From: Alphaproteobacteria bacterium
GTDB taxonomy: Bacteria; Pseudomonadota; Alphaproteobacteria; Oceanibaculales; Oceanibaculaceae
NCBI GenBank assembly: GCA_018823745.1
Contig: JAHJHR010000017.1
Coordinates: 558,001 to 622,000, forward strand
Direction: 5' to 3'
DNA length: 64,000 nt
The notes under the pieces were generated by a model. It made no database searches and was not told the DNA's origin. It saw nothing but the letters and a program-made list of their open reading frames with translations. Shown one piece after another: positions 42,762 to 52,536 of the stretch (position 1 is the first letter of the stretch; each line of letters begins with the position of its first letter). The position numbers were made by a program, and so were the translations under genes.

Positions 42762-43784
42762 ATGAAAATATCCTGCCCGAAATGTCAAAGTTTGCTTCAA
42801 CTTGATATAGGGCCAGAGAAATTTCATTGCGGCAGCTGCGGTACAAAATACTCCCGAACATCCGACTATATTGATTTACGCCTCAATGATGAGATGGACA
42901 CTCTGCTGGACATCGATTCTTATGATGAAAATCATGGCGTTACAGGAGACGCAGCCTCCTGCCAGCTCTGGCGGTTCTATGAGAAACTTCTTCAGCGGCT
43001 AGGCACGAATTTACAGGGCCGCGCGCTGGAGATCGCAAGTGGGTCAGGTCACTTAAGCTTAGGATTAATTGCAGAATCAAATTTCCAGGAGATATTTTTA
43101 TCCGATATTTCCCCACGATTCATGCAGCTTCTTCGCAGGAAATTAAACCAAAGACCAGAACCCAAAGCTGAGATTATTTCTTTCTTATTTGACGCAAACT
43201 ACATCCCATTTGACGAATCTTCTTTTGACCTGATTATAGGAAACTCAGTCCTTCACCACTTCGCAACATTCGAATCGACCTTAAAAAGCGCATATAGAGT
43301 ATTAAAGCCGGGAGGTGTTGCCATTTTCGGCGAACCCGTTATGGACACTTATGTATTTATGTCACTGGCGGCGAAGTTAATACATGAGACATGCCAATTA
43401 CTGACAAACCACCCCTTGAATCAATATGACCTTATGATTGTCAAAGCGATGTCTGAACTCGCAGGCGTACAAATGAACAATTTGAGGTCATCAAGGCTGG
43501 ACCTGAATCACATCGAAGACAAATTTGTGTTTCCCGTGAATTATATGCGAACCACATCAGAAGAAATAGGCTTTCATCAATTTCACTGCATAACCCCTGA
43601 GGTCAATAATTTTTCGTCTGTCGTAAAGACGCAATTCGCGAGAATTTTTGAACAACAAAAAATAGACACCACCAAAATCGATTACTTTAATTATATATTT
43701 GATAGTATTGGAGATGTCTATGGAGGCGCAATGAAGGAAGATCTTAAGGCAGCTTTTTCTTTCTTTGCGTTCATAAAAAAATGA
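42762..43784 (+). CDS. class I SAM-dependent methyltransferase with N-terminal zinc ribbon
   Basis: CPKC...CGSCG ribbon; ALEIASGSGHLSLGL motif I; VLKPGGVAIFGEP; AT-rich relative to neighbours. Confidence 0.88.
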   Translation: MKISCPKCQSLLQLDIGPEKFHCGSCGTKYSRTSDYIDLRLNDEMDTLLDIDSYDENHGVTGDAASCQLWRFYEKLLQRLGTNLQGRALEIASGSGHLSLGLIAESNFQEIFLSDISPRFMQLLRRKLNQRPEPKAEIISFLFDANYIPFDESSFDLIIGNSVLHHFATFESTLKSAYRVLKPGGVAIFGEPVMDTYVFMSLAAKLIHETCQLLTNHPLNQYDLMIVKAMSELAGVQMNNLRSSRLDLNHIEDKFVFPVNYMRTTSEEIGFHQFHCITPEVNNFSSVVKTQFARIFEQQKIDTTKIDYFNYIFDSIGDVYGGAMKEDLKAAFSFFAFIKK

Positions 43785-43806
43785 ACCGACGCCTTCTAGC
43801 TGGCGC

Positions 43807-45288
43807 CTAGTTCTTCTTGTTGGCGTAGGGGTTGTGACCCTTGCGCAGATAGAGGCGCAGCGGCACGGCCGGCAGGTCGAAATCCTGCCGCAACCCGCTG
43901 ACCATATAGCGCATATAGCTGCTGGGCAGCTCGTCAGGCTGGCTGGCCCAGATGGCGAAGGTCGGCGGGCGTGTCTTGATCTGCGTCATGTAGCGCAGCT
44001 TCAGCCGGCGGCCCTTCACCAAGGGCGGCGGATGCATCTCGGTCAGGCCGGCAAGCCAGCGGTTCAGCGCCGCCGTCGGCACGCGCCGGTTCCAGATGTC
44101 ATAGACCTTGAACACCGCCGCCATCAGCTTGTCCAGGTTGCGGCCCTTCAGCGCCGACAGCGTTACCACCGGCACGCCGCGCACCTGGTTCAGCGATGCT
44201 TCCAGCCGGTCGCGCAGCACGGCCAGGGCGGCGTCCTTCTCGGTCACCGCATCCCATTTGTTGAAGGCGATGACGAGGGCGCGGCCTTCTTCCTCGACCA
44301 TGCGGGCGATGGTCAAATCCTGCTTGTCCATGCCCAGCTCGGCATCGAGCAGCAGCACGACGACATGCGCGAAGCGGATGGCGTGCAGGGTTTCCTGCAC
44401 CGACATCTGCTCCAGCTTCTCGTCGATGCGCGCCTTGCGCCGCATGCCGGCGGTATCGACCAGCCGCACCGGCCTGCCGTCATATTCCCATTCGATGGCG
44501 ATGGCGTCGCGGGTGATGCCGGCCTCGGGGCCGGTCAGCATCCGCTCATCACCCAGCAACTGGTTCACCAGTGTCGATTTGCCGGCATTGGGCCGGCCGA
44601 CAATGGCCATCTGGATGGTCCGCGGCGGCTCGTCCGGGATCAGGTCGCCATCTTCCAGCGCATCCTCTTCCTCGGATTCATCCCCTGACTCAGCCTGGGA
44701 AGCGCCTGCGGCCTTCTTCGGTGGCGGCAGGGGAGCGTCCCACTCCTCCTCCGGCTCGTCATCATAGGTGTCGAAGGCGTGCTTCGGCGCCAGGGCCTCC
44801 AGCGCGTCATACAGATCCGACAGGCCAAGCCCGTGCTGGGCGGAGAAAGCCACCGGATCGCCAAGACCCAGCGCATAGGCCTCCAGCATGCCGGGCTCGC
44901 CCGCCTTGCCCTCGCATTTATTGGCCAGCAGGATGACCGGCGTGCTGCCCTTGCGCAGCAGATTGGCGAAGCCGACATCCATGGGCGTCATGCCGGCGCG
45001 GGCATCGAACACCATCAGCGCGACATCGGCCTCCTGGATCGCCCGTTCGGTCTGCTGGCGCATCCGCGCCTCCAGACTGTCATCGTAGCTTTCCTCATAG
45101 CCGGCGGTATCGACGACACGGAAGGAGAGCGGGCCAAGCCGGCCAGCCCCTTCGCGCCGGTCGCGCGTCACGCCGGGCTTGTCGTCGACAATCGCGCTCT
45201 GCCGGCCGATCAGCCGGTTGAACAGCGTCGATTTGCCGACATTCGGCCGGCCGACAATGGCGACGGTAAAGGGACGGTTATTCGTCAT
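43807..45288 (-). CDS. der: ribosome biogenesis GTPase Der
   Basis: Two GTPase domains ([17 protein letters not shown] and [17 protein letters not shown]), KH-like C terminus. Confidence 0.98.
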   Translation of the reverse strand: MTNNRPFTVAIVGRPNVGKSTLFNRLIGRQSAIVDDKPGVTRDRREGAGRLGPLSFRVVDTAGYEESYDDSLEARMRQQTERAIQEADVALMVFDARAGMTPMDVGFANLLRKGSTPVILLANKCEGKAGEPGMLEAYALGLGDPVAFSAQHGLGLSDLYDALEALAPKHAFDTYDDEPEEEWDAPLPPPKKAAGASQAESGDESEEEDALEDGDLIPDEPPRTIQMAIVGRPNAGKSTLVNQLLGDERMLTGPEAGITRDAIAIEWEYDGRPVRLVDTAGMRRKARIDEKLEQMSVQETLHAIRFAHVVVLLLDAELGMDKQDLTIARMVEEEGRALVIAFNKWDAVTEKDAALAVLRDRLEASLNQVRGVPVVTLSALKGRNLDKLMAAVFKVYDIWNRRVPTAALNRWLAGLTEMHPPPLVKGRRLKLRYMTQIKTRPPTFAIWASQPDELPSSYMRYMVSGLRQDFDLPAVPLRLYLRKGHNPYANKKN

Positions 45289-45331
45289 GATGGACGTCAA
45301 AATGGACCTGCTCCGAAGACAGCGCAACGAT

Positions 45332-46654
45332 TCAGCGAAGCGCGATCAGTTCGGCATCGTTGGTTAGGAAATAAAGCGTGTTGCCGGCCACGACCGGCGC
45401 GACCATGACACCATCCGGCAGGCTGATTTCGCCGAGGATTTCACCGGTATAGGGCGAAACCGACAGCGCCTTGCTGTCCGAGCCGGCAACGATCAGCCGG
45501 TCGCCGGCCAAAACCGGCCCGGCCCAGTTGATCGGCCCCTCGCGGTCTTCTTCATCCTCGAAGCGCGGCAGGCGGGTGATCCAGTGGATGCGGCCCTGGC
45601 TGCGGGTCAGCGCCACCAGCTCGGAGCCATTGGTGATCACGAAGACATAGTCGCCGGCGACCCACGGCATTTCCACGCCACCGATATCACGCTCCCACAC
45701 CCGAGCGCCGGAGCGCCGGTCAACACCGACCATGCGGCCGCTATGGCTGAGGGCGAAGACCATGTCACGGTCGATCACCGGACGGCCCCGCACATCGGCC
45801 AGGCTGGACACGGCATCGACACGGCGCACGGCGGTCAGATTGTCCGACCACAGAACCCGGCCGTTTTCCATGCGCAGAGCAAAGATTTCACCGGAGGAGA
45901 AGGGGGCCATCACCATGTCGCGGTCGACCGCCGGGCTGGCCCCGCCCAGCAGGCCCGCCACCTCGGAAATACCGGCATAGCCCCAGATACGCTCGCCGGT
46001 CTCCGCGTTCAGCGCGATGATCTGGTTATCCAGCGTCACGACAAAGACGCGGCCCTCGGCCACGGTCGGCGCGGCGCGCACCGGGGCCGGGACGTTGGAG
46101 CGCCAGCGCTCCTTGCCATCCTGTGCCGACAGCGCGACAACCTCGGCATAGCCGGTGCCGGCATAGATCGTTTCATTGGCATAGCCGATACCGCCACCGA
46201 CGACGGCGCTGTCCTCGCCCTTGGGCGTTGTCTCCACATCCCACAGGCGCCGGCCGGTATCGGCCATGAAGGCCATGACCTGGCCCTGCGCATCCATGGT
46301 GAAGACCTTGCCGGCCGCGATGATCGGGGCTGCGGTCAGCACGGAGGAGCTGCTGGACCCGCTGCCGGCGCTCTGGCGCCAGACAATGCGCGGCGCCTCG
46401 CCCAGGGCCAGATGATGCATGACATGGCTGGACCGGCCGCCGGCCAGGCTCCAGTCGGTATTCTCGACCGGGCGCGGCAGGCGGATCGCCAGTTCGGCAA
46501 CCTCGGGGTCAACCTTCAGCTCGCTGTCGAACAGCAGCACGGCAACGCGGTCGCCGGGCAGCGGCGGCGCTTCCTTGGCACCGAACCAGCCGCAACCGGC
46601 CAGCGCGGCCGACAGGGCCAGGGTTGCGGCCAGCGGGCGAATTTTTGCGATCAT
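45332..46654 (-). CDS. bamB: outer membrane protein assembly factor BamB (PQQ-binding-like beta propeller)
   Basis: Lipobox LAGCG; repeated propeller motifs; next to der. Confidence 0.9.
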   Translation of the reverse strand: MIAKIRPLAATLALSAALAGCGWFGAKEAPPLPGDRVAVLLFDSELKVDPEVAELAIRLPRPVENTDWSLAGGRSSHVMHHLALGEAPRIVWRQSAGSGSSSSSVLTAAPIIAAGKVFTMDAQGQVMAFMADTGRRLWDVETTPKGEDSAVVGGGIGYANETIYAGTGYAEVVALSAQDGKERWRSNVPAPVRAAPTVAEGRVFVVTLDNQIIALNAETGERIWGYAGISEVAGLLGGASPAVDRDMVMAPFSSGEIFALRMENGRVLWSDNLTAVRRVDAVSSLADVRGRPVIDRDMVFALSHSGRMVGVDRRSGARVWERDIGGVEMPWVAGDYVFVITNGSELVALTRSQGRIHWITRLPRFEDEEDREGPINWAGPVLAGDRLIVAGSDSKALSVSPYTGEILGEISLPDGVMVAPVVAGNTLYFLTNDAELIALR

Positions 46655-46656
46655 GA

Positions 46657-47307
46657 TCATTCCGGCAAAGCCTGCAGCATTTCAGCGGCGCGTGCCCGCA
46701 CACCGGCGGGTGCCTCGGTATCATCGACCAGATGCCGCAGATGGGTGCGGGCCTCGGCGCGGTTGCCCTGCTTCTCGGCGGCCAGCGCGCTGATTTCACG
46801 CGCCAGATGACGCCAGGGCGTATTGCCCTCGACCAGGCCGGCCACGCTGGTGGCGGCACCGGCGGCGTCCCCTGCCTCCAGCCGGCGATAGCCTGCCAGA
46901 ACGATGGCGAGGTCACGGAAGGGCTGCGCCACATCGCTTTTCGCCGCCAGGGCGTCATAGGCGGCGATGGCGCCCTGCAGATCACCCGCCTCTGCCAGCA
47001 GACCAGCCTGCTCCAGACGGGCCAGCGCGGCATAGCCGTAGGTCGCCTCGCCGGCGATGGCGCCGAAATCGCGGATCGCCTGCTCGGCATTCTCCTGGCC
47101 GGAAATCGTCAGCGCGGCGGTAAAGCGCTCGGCCTCCGCGGCGCGCTGGCGCGCGGTGTATTCCTGCCAGCCGACATAGCCGGCCGTCCCTGCCAGAAGC
47201 GCCACGACAGCGGCGATGATGAGCACTTTGTATTTCGACCAGATGCGCTGCAGGTTTTCCTGGCGCATCTCCTCATCGACTTCGCGAAAAATATCGGCCA
47301 CGGGCAA
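46657..47307 (-). CDS. tetratricopeptide-repeat membrane protein (YfgM-like)
   Basis: FREVDEEMRQENLQRIWSKYKVLIIAAVVALLAGTAGYVGWQEY; operon context with bamB and der. Confidence 0.88.
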   Translation of the reverse strand: MPVADIFREVDEEMRQENLQRIWSKYKVLIIAAVVALLAGTAGYVGWQEYTARQRAAEAERFTAALTISGQENAEQAIRDFGAIAGEATYGYAALARLEQAGLLAEAGDLQGAIAAYDALAAKSDVAQPFRDLAIVLAGYRRLEAGDAAGAATSVAGLVEGNTPWRHLAREISALAAEKQGNRAEARTHLRHLVDDTEAPAGVRARAAEMLQALPE

Positions 47308-47494
47308 GCTTCTCTATGTCTGGGCGACGCTGGGCGGGTCGCTAGGGCGGCGTAAAGTAGCCTCGCATCCCCCGCAATGCAATGAAAGCCGGGGCGATAC
47401 CACAGGGGGCGAGGCCGAAGTCCTTTACCTGCCGGACAAAAGCGGCAAAACTGTAACAAAGATTGATGGTCCGCTGAAGGGTTGCCCCTGCCGC

Positions 47495-47830
47495 ATGAAC
47501 CAATTCGTCCACATGGCCGATTATCGCCAGCACCGCCGCAACACCTATTTCACGCGGCACGAACTCGGCCAGATCCTGAATGTCTACAGCCGGCGCGTGG
47601 CGACCGGGGAATGGCGCGACTACGCCATCGATCATGACGGGGTGACGGCGATTTTCTCGATCTTCCGCCACACGCATGAGACGCCGCTTTTTGCCATCGC
47701 CAAATGCAACCGGGGGCCGCAGCGCCCCGTCGAATATGTCCTGTTCAACGGCCCGCGCAAGCTGAAGCACGCCGGGACCCTTGCGGAAGTGCTGGAGATG
47801 TTCGACCGGAAGCTGAAACTCGTCCCCTAA
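47495..47830 (+). CDS. DUF2794 family protein
   Basis: YFTRHELGQILNVYSRRVATGEWRDYAIDHDGVTAIFSIFRHTHETPLFAIAK. Confidence 0.9.
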   Translation: MNQFVHMADYRQHRRNTYFTRHELGQILNVYSRRVATGEWRDYAIDHDGVTAIFSIFRHTHETPLFAIAKCNRGPQRPVEYVLFNGPRKLKHAGTLAEVLEMFDRKLKLVP

Positions 47831-47876
47831 CTTTGTCGGCCCTGACATTGTCGGCAATCTGGCGGATAATGACGCC

Positions 47877-48219
47877 ATGGCTGAATTCGCGGGCATCCTT
47901 GTCGTCATCCTGCTGGCCGCAGCCCTGCTGATCGGCCCCTTCATAGGATTTGCCGCCAGACGCTCCGCCACACGCTCCCTGGCGCCAGCGCCCCAAAAAC
48001 CCCCGCCCGCCGGATCTGCCCCGGCAACCGGCAGGTTTTACCGCCCTGCCGGCAGAACCGGCAGAATCCGACCCGGTCACCGACGCCTTCGATGCCGGGC
48101 GCATCGAGGGAAAGCTGCGCAAGCGGCGCGCCAGCGGCTTCGGCGCGCTGGTCGAACGCGAGCCGGAAATGGTCGCCAAGCTACTCTCCGGGCTGATCCG
48201 CGATGACAGGAACCGCTAA
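47877..48219 (+). pseudogene. small single-TM protein, apparently frameshifted (N-terminal half in frame of 47877, C-terminal half in frame of 47950)
   Basis: MAEFAGILVVILLAAALLIGPFIGFAARR (frame 0) and ...DAFDAGRIEGKLRKRRASGFGALVEREPEMVAKLLSGLIRDDRNR (frame +1), separated by a C/A homopolymer stretch. Confidence 0.5.
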
Positions 48220-48255
48220 CGCCTATACTGGCGCGATCCTTGCTTCTTTTCCGGC

Positions 48256-48804
48256 ATGACCCGATATTCGCCCCACCCATCGCAGAAGATGACGCCGACC
48301 ATGCAACGCCGCGTCCACATTCCGCCGCTGAAGATCGTGCCTTCGCGAGAAATCGAGAAGCCGAAGAAGCCACGCGCCGATATGACGCCGGAGGAGCGCG
48401 CGACCGAGATCGTCGATCATCTGCGCGACGTCATCGAGAACCGCAAGGAAGCCACCGAGAAGCCCGGCGGCATGTCCTACAAGGACTGGCGCAAGCTGGC
48501 CCGCAAGGAGATCGCCGAGGCGCTGCGTGACGCCGCCCTGCGCGCCGCCGTGGGCGAGGTGATGTCCGCCCGGCGGATCGGCAATCTGATGCTGCGCGCC
48601 GGCTTCATGATCCTGGCCGCCGTCTTCTCCTTCGCCGCCTTCTGGTATGGCGTGGTGCTGGTCGGCCAGGAATACGGCACCCAATTGGGCATTCTGGCGG
48701 CGGTTTCCGCGCTGGCGCTCAGCATCGGCTTCCTGGTTGTCGGCGTGCTGGTCGGCAACAAGGATGGCGATCCGAAAGACCAAATCGACCCCGATCTGCG
48801 GTGA
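48256..48804 (+). CDS. hypothetical membrane protein (two TM helices)
   Basis: ORF with charged N-terminal half and two C-terminal hydrophobic helices. Confidence 0.7.
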   Translation: MTRYSPHPSQKMTPTMQRRVHIPPLKIVPSREIEKPKKPRADMTPEERATEIVDHLRDVIENRKEATEKPGGMSYKDWRKLARKEIAEALRDAALRAAVGEVMSARRIGNLMLRAGFMILAAVFSFAAFWYGVVLVGQEYGTQLGILAAVSALALSIGFLVVGVLVGNKDGDPKDQIDPDLR

Positions 48805-48859
48805 ATATTTTTCCGAGCTAGTACCCTGCCCTTCCCCTGCCCGGCACCCGCCTGATACA

Positions 48860-48873
48860 TCTTGTCGACAAGA
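48860..48873. promoter_or_regulatory. 14-bp perfect palindrome, candidate GntR/FCD-type operator
   Basis: TCTTGTCGACAAGA upstream of SDR start at 48895. Confidence 0.45.
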
Positions 48874-48894
48874 AAAAGTATCGGGAGGATTTCC

Positions 48895-49671
48895 ATGAAG
48901 CTGAGCCTGAACGGCAAGAACGCCATCATCACCGCCGCCGGCAGCGGCATCGGCAAGCGAACGGCTGAGGTGTTCCACGCCGCCGGCGCCCGAGTGTTCC
49001 TGTGCGATGTCGACGAGGCAGCGCTGGACGCCACGGTACAGGCCCTGCCCGGCAGTTTCGGCATGGTGGTGGATGTCGCCGACATGGCCCAGGTCGACCA
49101 CTTCATGGCCGCCGCGCTGAAGGAGCTGAACGGGCTGGACATTCTGGTCAACAATGCCGGTATCGCCGGCCCGACCGCCCCCATCGAGGAGATCGACCCG
49201 GCCGACTGGCAGCGCACGATGGATGTGAATCTGAACGGGCTGTTCTACTGCACGCGCCGCGCGGTGCCAGCGCTGAAGAAATCCGGTGGCGGCTCCATCG
49301 TCAACCTGTCCTCCGCCGCCGGTCGCTTCGCCTTCCCGATGCGCAGCCCCTATTCGGCGACGAAATGGGGCGTGGTCGGCGTCACCCGCACGCTGTCAGT
49401 GGAGCTGGGCGACCATAAGATCCGCGTCAACGCCATCCTGCCCGGCCCGGTTGCCGGCCCGCGCATCGAGAACGTCATCGCCGACAAGGCCAGAGCGCGC
49501 GGCATCGACCCGGAGGTCCAGCGCGCCGAGATGCTGGAGCCGATTTCGCTGAAGGAATTCGTCAGCGCCACCGATATCGCCAATATGGCGCTTTATCTTT
49601 GCTCCGATGCCGGACGGCACATCACCGGCCAGAGCCTGAATGTTGATTCCGGCACGGAATATCTGAGCTAG
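48895..49671 (+). CDS. SDR family oxidoreductase
   Basis: ITAAGSGIGKRTAEVF, YSATKWGVVGVTRTLSVELG. Confidence 0.93.
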   Translation: MKLSLNGKNAIITAAGSGIGKRTAEVFHAAGARVFLCDVDEAALDATVQALPGSFGMVVDVADMAQVDHFMAAALKELNGLDILVNNAGIAGPTAPIEEIDPADWQRTMDVNLNGLFYCTRRAVPALKKSGGGSIVNLSSAAGRFAFPMRSPYSATKWGVVGVTRTLSVELGDHKIRVNAILPGPVAGPRIENVIADKARARGIDPEVQRAEMLEPISLKEFVSATDIANMALYLCSDAGRHITGQSLNVDSGTEYLS

Positions 49672-49705
49672 CCCGCCCTGATCGGTCACGACACCGGAGA
49701 CCGCC

Positions 49706-50737
49706 ATGCCCACGCCTTTCCGCACCCTGACGCCCGACGCGCAATACCATGACGATGCCGTGGTCGAGCGCGCAGCCGCGAACGGCCTGCTCGACCTTGT
49801 CACCCTGCGCGAGCGCGGCGCCGACGCCATCCCCGATGCCGAATGGCAGGCGGCCGAGGCGATCCTGCTGTGGCATGAATGCCCGATCGCGCCCGATCTG
49901 GTGCCCCGGCTGAAGAAATGCCGGATCATCGTGCGCTGCGGCGCCGGCTTCGACCATGTCGACCTGAAGGCGACGGGTGCTGCCGGCATCCCGGTCTGCA
50001 ACGTGCCGGATTACGGCACCAGCGAGGTCGCCGACCACGCCATGGCGCTGATGCTGACCCTGCGCCGCAATATCGTGCAGTATAATGACCGGGTGCGCGC
50101 CGACCCGGTCGCCGGCTTCGACTGGAGCGGCCCGGCGACGACCATCCGCCGGATACGCGGCCAGAGCCTCGGCATTGTCGGGCTGGGCCGCATCGGCACG
50201 GCCACGGCCCTGCGCGCCAAGGCCTTCGGGTTGTCGGTGCTGGTCTATGACCCCTATCTCCCCTGGGGCCAGGAAATCGCGCTGGGCATCACCCGCATGC
50301 CCGATCTGCACAGCCTGCTGGCCCAGTCGGATATCGTCAGCCTGAACGCCCCGCTGACCGAGGAGACGCATCACATCATCGATGCCGCCGCTTTTTCCGC
50401 GATGAAGCCGGAGGCGGTGCTGGTGAACACCGCGCGCGGCGGGCTGATCGACCTCGACGCCCTGCACGCCGCGCTGAAGGACGGCCGCATCGCCGCCGCC
50501 GGCCTGGATGTCATGCCGCAGGAACCGCCCAAGCCCGACCATCCGCTGATGCGCGATTTCAAGGCCCAGCCGGACTGGATCAAGGGCCGGCTGATCGTCA
50601 CCCCCCACGCCGCCTGGTACAGCGTCGAAAGCCAGACCGACGCCCGCCGCAAGGCCGTGGAAACCGCCCTCGCCTATCTCCGTGACGGTGAGTTGCGCAA
50701 CTGTGTGAACACAGCTTTCCTGAAGGGCAGACAGTAA
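49706..50737 (+). CDS. C-terminal binding protein-like D-2-hydroxyacid dehydrogenase
   Basis: [55 protein letters not shown]. Confidence 0.92.
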   Translation: MPTPFRTLTPDAQYHDDAVVERAAANGLLDLVTLRERGADAIPDAEWQAAEAILLWHECPIAPDLVPRLKKCRIIVRCGAGFDHVDLKATGAAGIPVCNVPDYGTSEVADHAMALMLTLRRNIVQYNDRVRADPVAGFDWSGPATTIRRIRGQSLGIVGLGRIGTATALRAKAFGLSVLVYDPYLPWGQEIALGITRMPDLHSLLAQSDIVSLNAPLTEETHHIIDAAAFSAMKPEAVLVNTARGGLIDLDALHAALKDGRIAAAGLDVMPQEPPKPDHPLMRDFKAQPDWIKGRLIVTPHAAWYSVESQTDARRKAVETALAYLRDGELRNCVNTAFLKGRQ

Positions 50738-50747
50738 GCGGCCTCTT

Positions 50748-50819
50748 TCGTCACCCTCAGGCCCCGTCCGTGCCAATCGCTCGGTCAATGGATAGTCGGG
50801 TCAAGCCCGACTATGACGA
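50748..50819. repeat. composite palindromic element, copy 1 (5' arm truncated)
   Basis: Shares GTCCGTGCCAATCGCTCGGTCAATGGAT with copy 2; hairpin ATAGTCGGG tcaag CCCGACTAT. Confidence 0.85.
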
Positions 50820-50861
50820 GGGAGAGAGCCTACAACCATTCCGACCTCGCCCTCCCCTCCA

Positions 50862-50949
50862 TCGTCACCCTCGGGCTTGACCCGAGGGTCCATCTGTCCG
50901 TGCCAATCGCTCGGTCAATGGATGGTCGGATCAAGTCCGACCATGACGA
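50862..50949. repeat. composite palindromic (BIME-like) element, copy 2: two inverted hairpin arms
   Basis: ACCCTCGGG cttga CCCGAGGGT and TGGTCGGA tcaag TCCGACCA in inverted orientation, outer TCGTCA/TGACGA. Confidence 0.85.
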
Positions 50950-50962
50950 AGGAGAAAGTCGC

Positions 50963-51157
50963 CTAACCCGTCTTCTCCTCCGTCTCGACCGCTTCGTAAT
51001 GCTCCAGGAAGCCGTCGAGGTCGCCTTTCACGCGCTCGACCATCAGGCGCACCATGCGGCGGTCGGGCGTGGTGCACAGTGACTCGGTGATTGCCGTGCC
51101 GAGCTGGTTGACGGAATGGGCCAGCAGCTTTACCGCCATCTGATCGTCGAATTTCAT
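50963..51157 (-). CDS. small conserved hypothetical protein
   Basis: 64-aa ORF MKFDDQMAVKLLAHSVNQLGTAITESLC... Confidence 0.65.
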   Translation of the reverse strand: MKFDDQMAVKLLAHSVNQLGTAITESLCTTPDRRMVRLMVERVKGDLDGFLEHYEAVETEEKTG

Positions 51158-51246
51158 CTGCCGTCTCTCTCTTCGCGCCCTATCGCCGGGATCGGTCCAG
51201 CGTATAGATTGGCGCTGGCTTTGGCAAAAACAGGACGCTGCATACC

Positions 51247-52533
51247 GTGAACGCCATCTTCCTCTTCATCGTGCTGATTGCCTTCGCGGTTGCCGCCTTC
51301 TTCCAGATCAACTGGGACGGGCCTACAGAAGCCCCGATGGATGTGCTGGGCCAGGCGATGATCAAGGCGGCGGAAGGCTCGGTCACGCTGGCCATCGGGC
51401 TGATCGGCGTGATGACGCTGTTCCTGGGGCTGATGAAGGTGGCGGAGGCCGGTGGGCTGCTGGTCATCGTCGCCCGGCTGATGCGGCCGCTGATGGTGCG
51501 CTTGTTCCCCGATGTGCCGCCGGATCACCCGGCGATGGGCGCCATCATCATGAACCTGTCGGCCAATGTGCTGGGGTTGGGCAATGCCGCCACCCCCTTT
51601 GGCATCCGCGCCATGCAGGAGCTGGACAAGCTGAACCGCCACAAGGGCACGGCAACCAACGCCATGGTGCTGTTCCTGGCGGTCAACACGTCCAGCGTCA
51701 CCCTGCTGCCGACCGGGGTGATCGCCATCCGCGCCGCTGCCGGCTCTATGGACCCGGCCGGCATCGTGCCGACCACGCTCTTCGCCACCATCTGCTCGAC
51801 CACGGTGGCCATCCTCATGGCCAAGCTGCTGCAGCGCTACTGGCCGATGGGGCCGGAGACGGCCCTGACGCCGGACGAAGCGTCAGAGCCCGCCCAGCAG
51901 CCTGTGGAGGAGCCTGTGGAGCCTGCCGGGGCGGCCTACCCGCTCTGGGTGTCGCTGCTGGTGCTGGGCGGCGTCTTCGCGCTGGTGCCGCTGACCATCC
52001 TGCATGGCCGCACCATCGCACCCTGGATCATTCCCGGGCTGATGGTCGCCTTCCTGTCCTTCGGCGCGCTGCGCGGGGTGAAGATCTACGAGGTCTTCGT
52101 CGAGGGCGCCAGGGACGGCTTCCAGGTCGCGGTGCGCATCATCCCCTATCTGGTGGCAATCCTGGTCGCGGTCGGCATGTTCCGGGCCAGCGGCGCGCTG
52201 GAATTGCTGATCACGCCGCTCAGCTTCCTGACCGCCCCGCTGGGCCTGCCGGCGGAGGCGCTGCCGATGGCGCTGCTGCGCCCGCTTTCCGGCTCCGGCG
52301 CCTATGGCATCATGGCCTCGATCATCAATGACCCTAATATCGGGCCGGACAGCTATACCGGCTATCTGGTCTCGACCATCCAGGGCTCGACCGAGACCAC
52401 CTTCTATGTGCTGGCGGTGTATTTCGGCGCGGTGCAGATCAAGCGGCTGCGCCACGCCATCCCGGCGGCGCTGGCCGCCGATCTGGCCGGCGTGGTCGCC
52501 GCCGTGGTGATCTGCCTGCTGCTGTTCGGCTGA
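51247..52533 (+). CDS. nucleoside recognition (Gate) domain protein, SpmA-SpmB-like fusion
   Basis: MNLSANVLGLGNAATPFGIRAMQELDKLN (SpmA-like) and LRPLSGSGAYGIMASIINDPNIGPDSYTGYLVSTIQGSTETTFYVLAVYFGAV (SpmB-like). Confidence 0.92.
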   Translation: MNAIFLFIVLIAFAVAAFFQINWDGPTEAPMDVLGQAMIKAAEGSVTLAIGLIGVMTLFLGLMKVAEAGGLLVIVARLMRPLMVRLFPDVPPDHPAMGAIIMNLSANVLGLGNAATPFGIRAMQELDKLNRHKGTATNAMVLFLAVNTSSVTLLPTGVIAIRAAAGSMDPAGIVPTTLFATICSTTVAILMAKLLQRYWPMGPETALTPDEASEPAQQPVEEPVEPAGAAYPLWVSLLVLGGVFALVPLTILHGRTIAPWIIPGLMVAFLSFGALRGVKIYEVFVEGARDGFQVAVRIIPYLVAILVAVGMFRASGALELLITPLSFLTAPLGLPAEALPMALLRPLSGSGAYGIMASIINDPNIGPDSYTGYLVSTIQGSTETTFYVLAVYFGAVQIKRLRHAIPAALAADLAGVVAAVVICLLLFG

Positions 52534-52536
52534 GGC

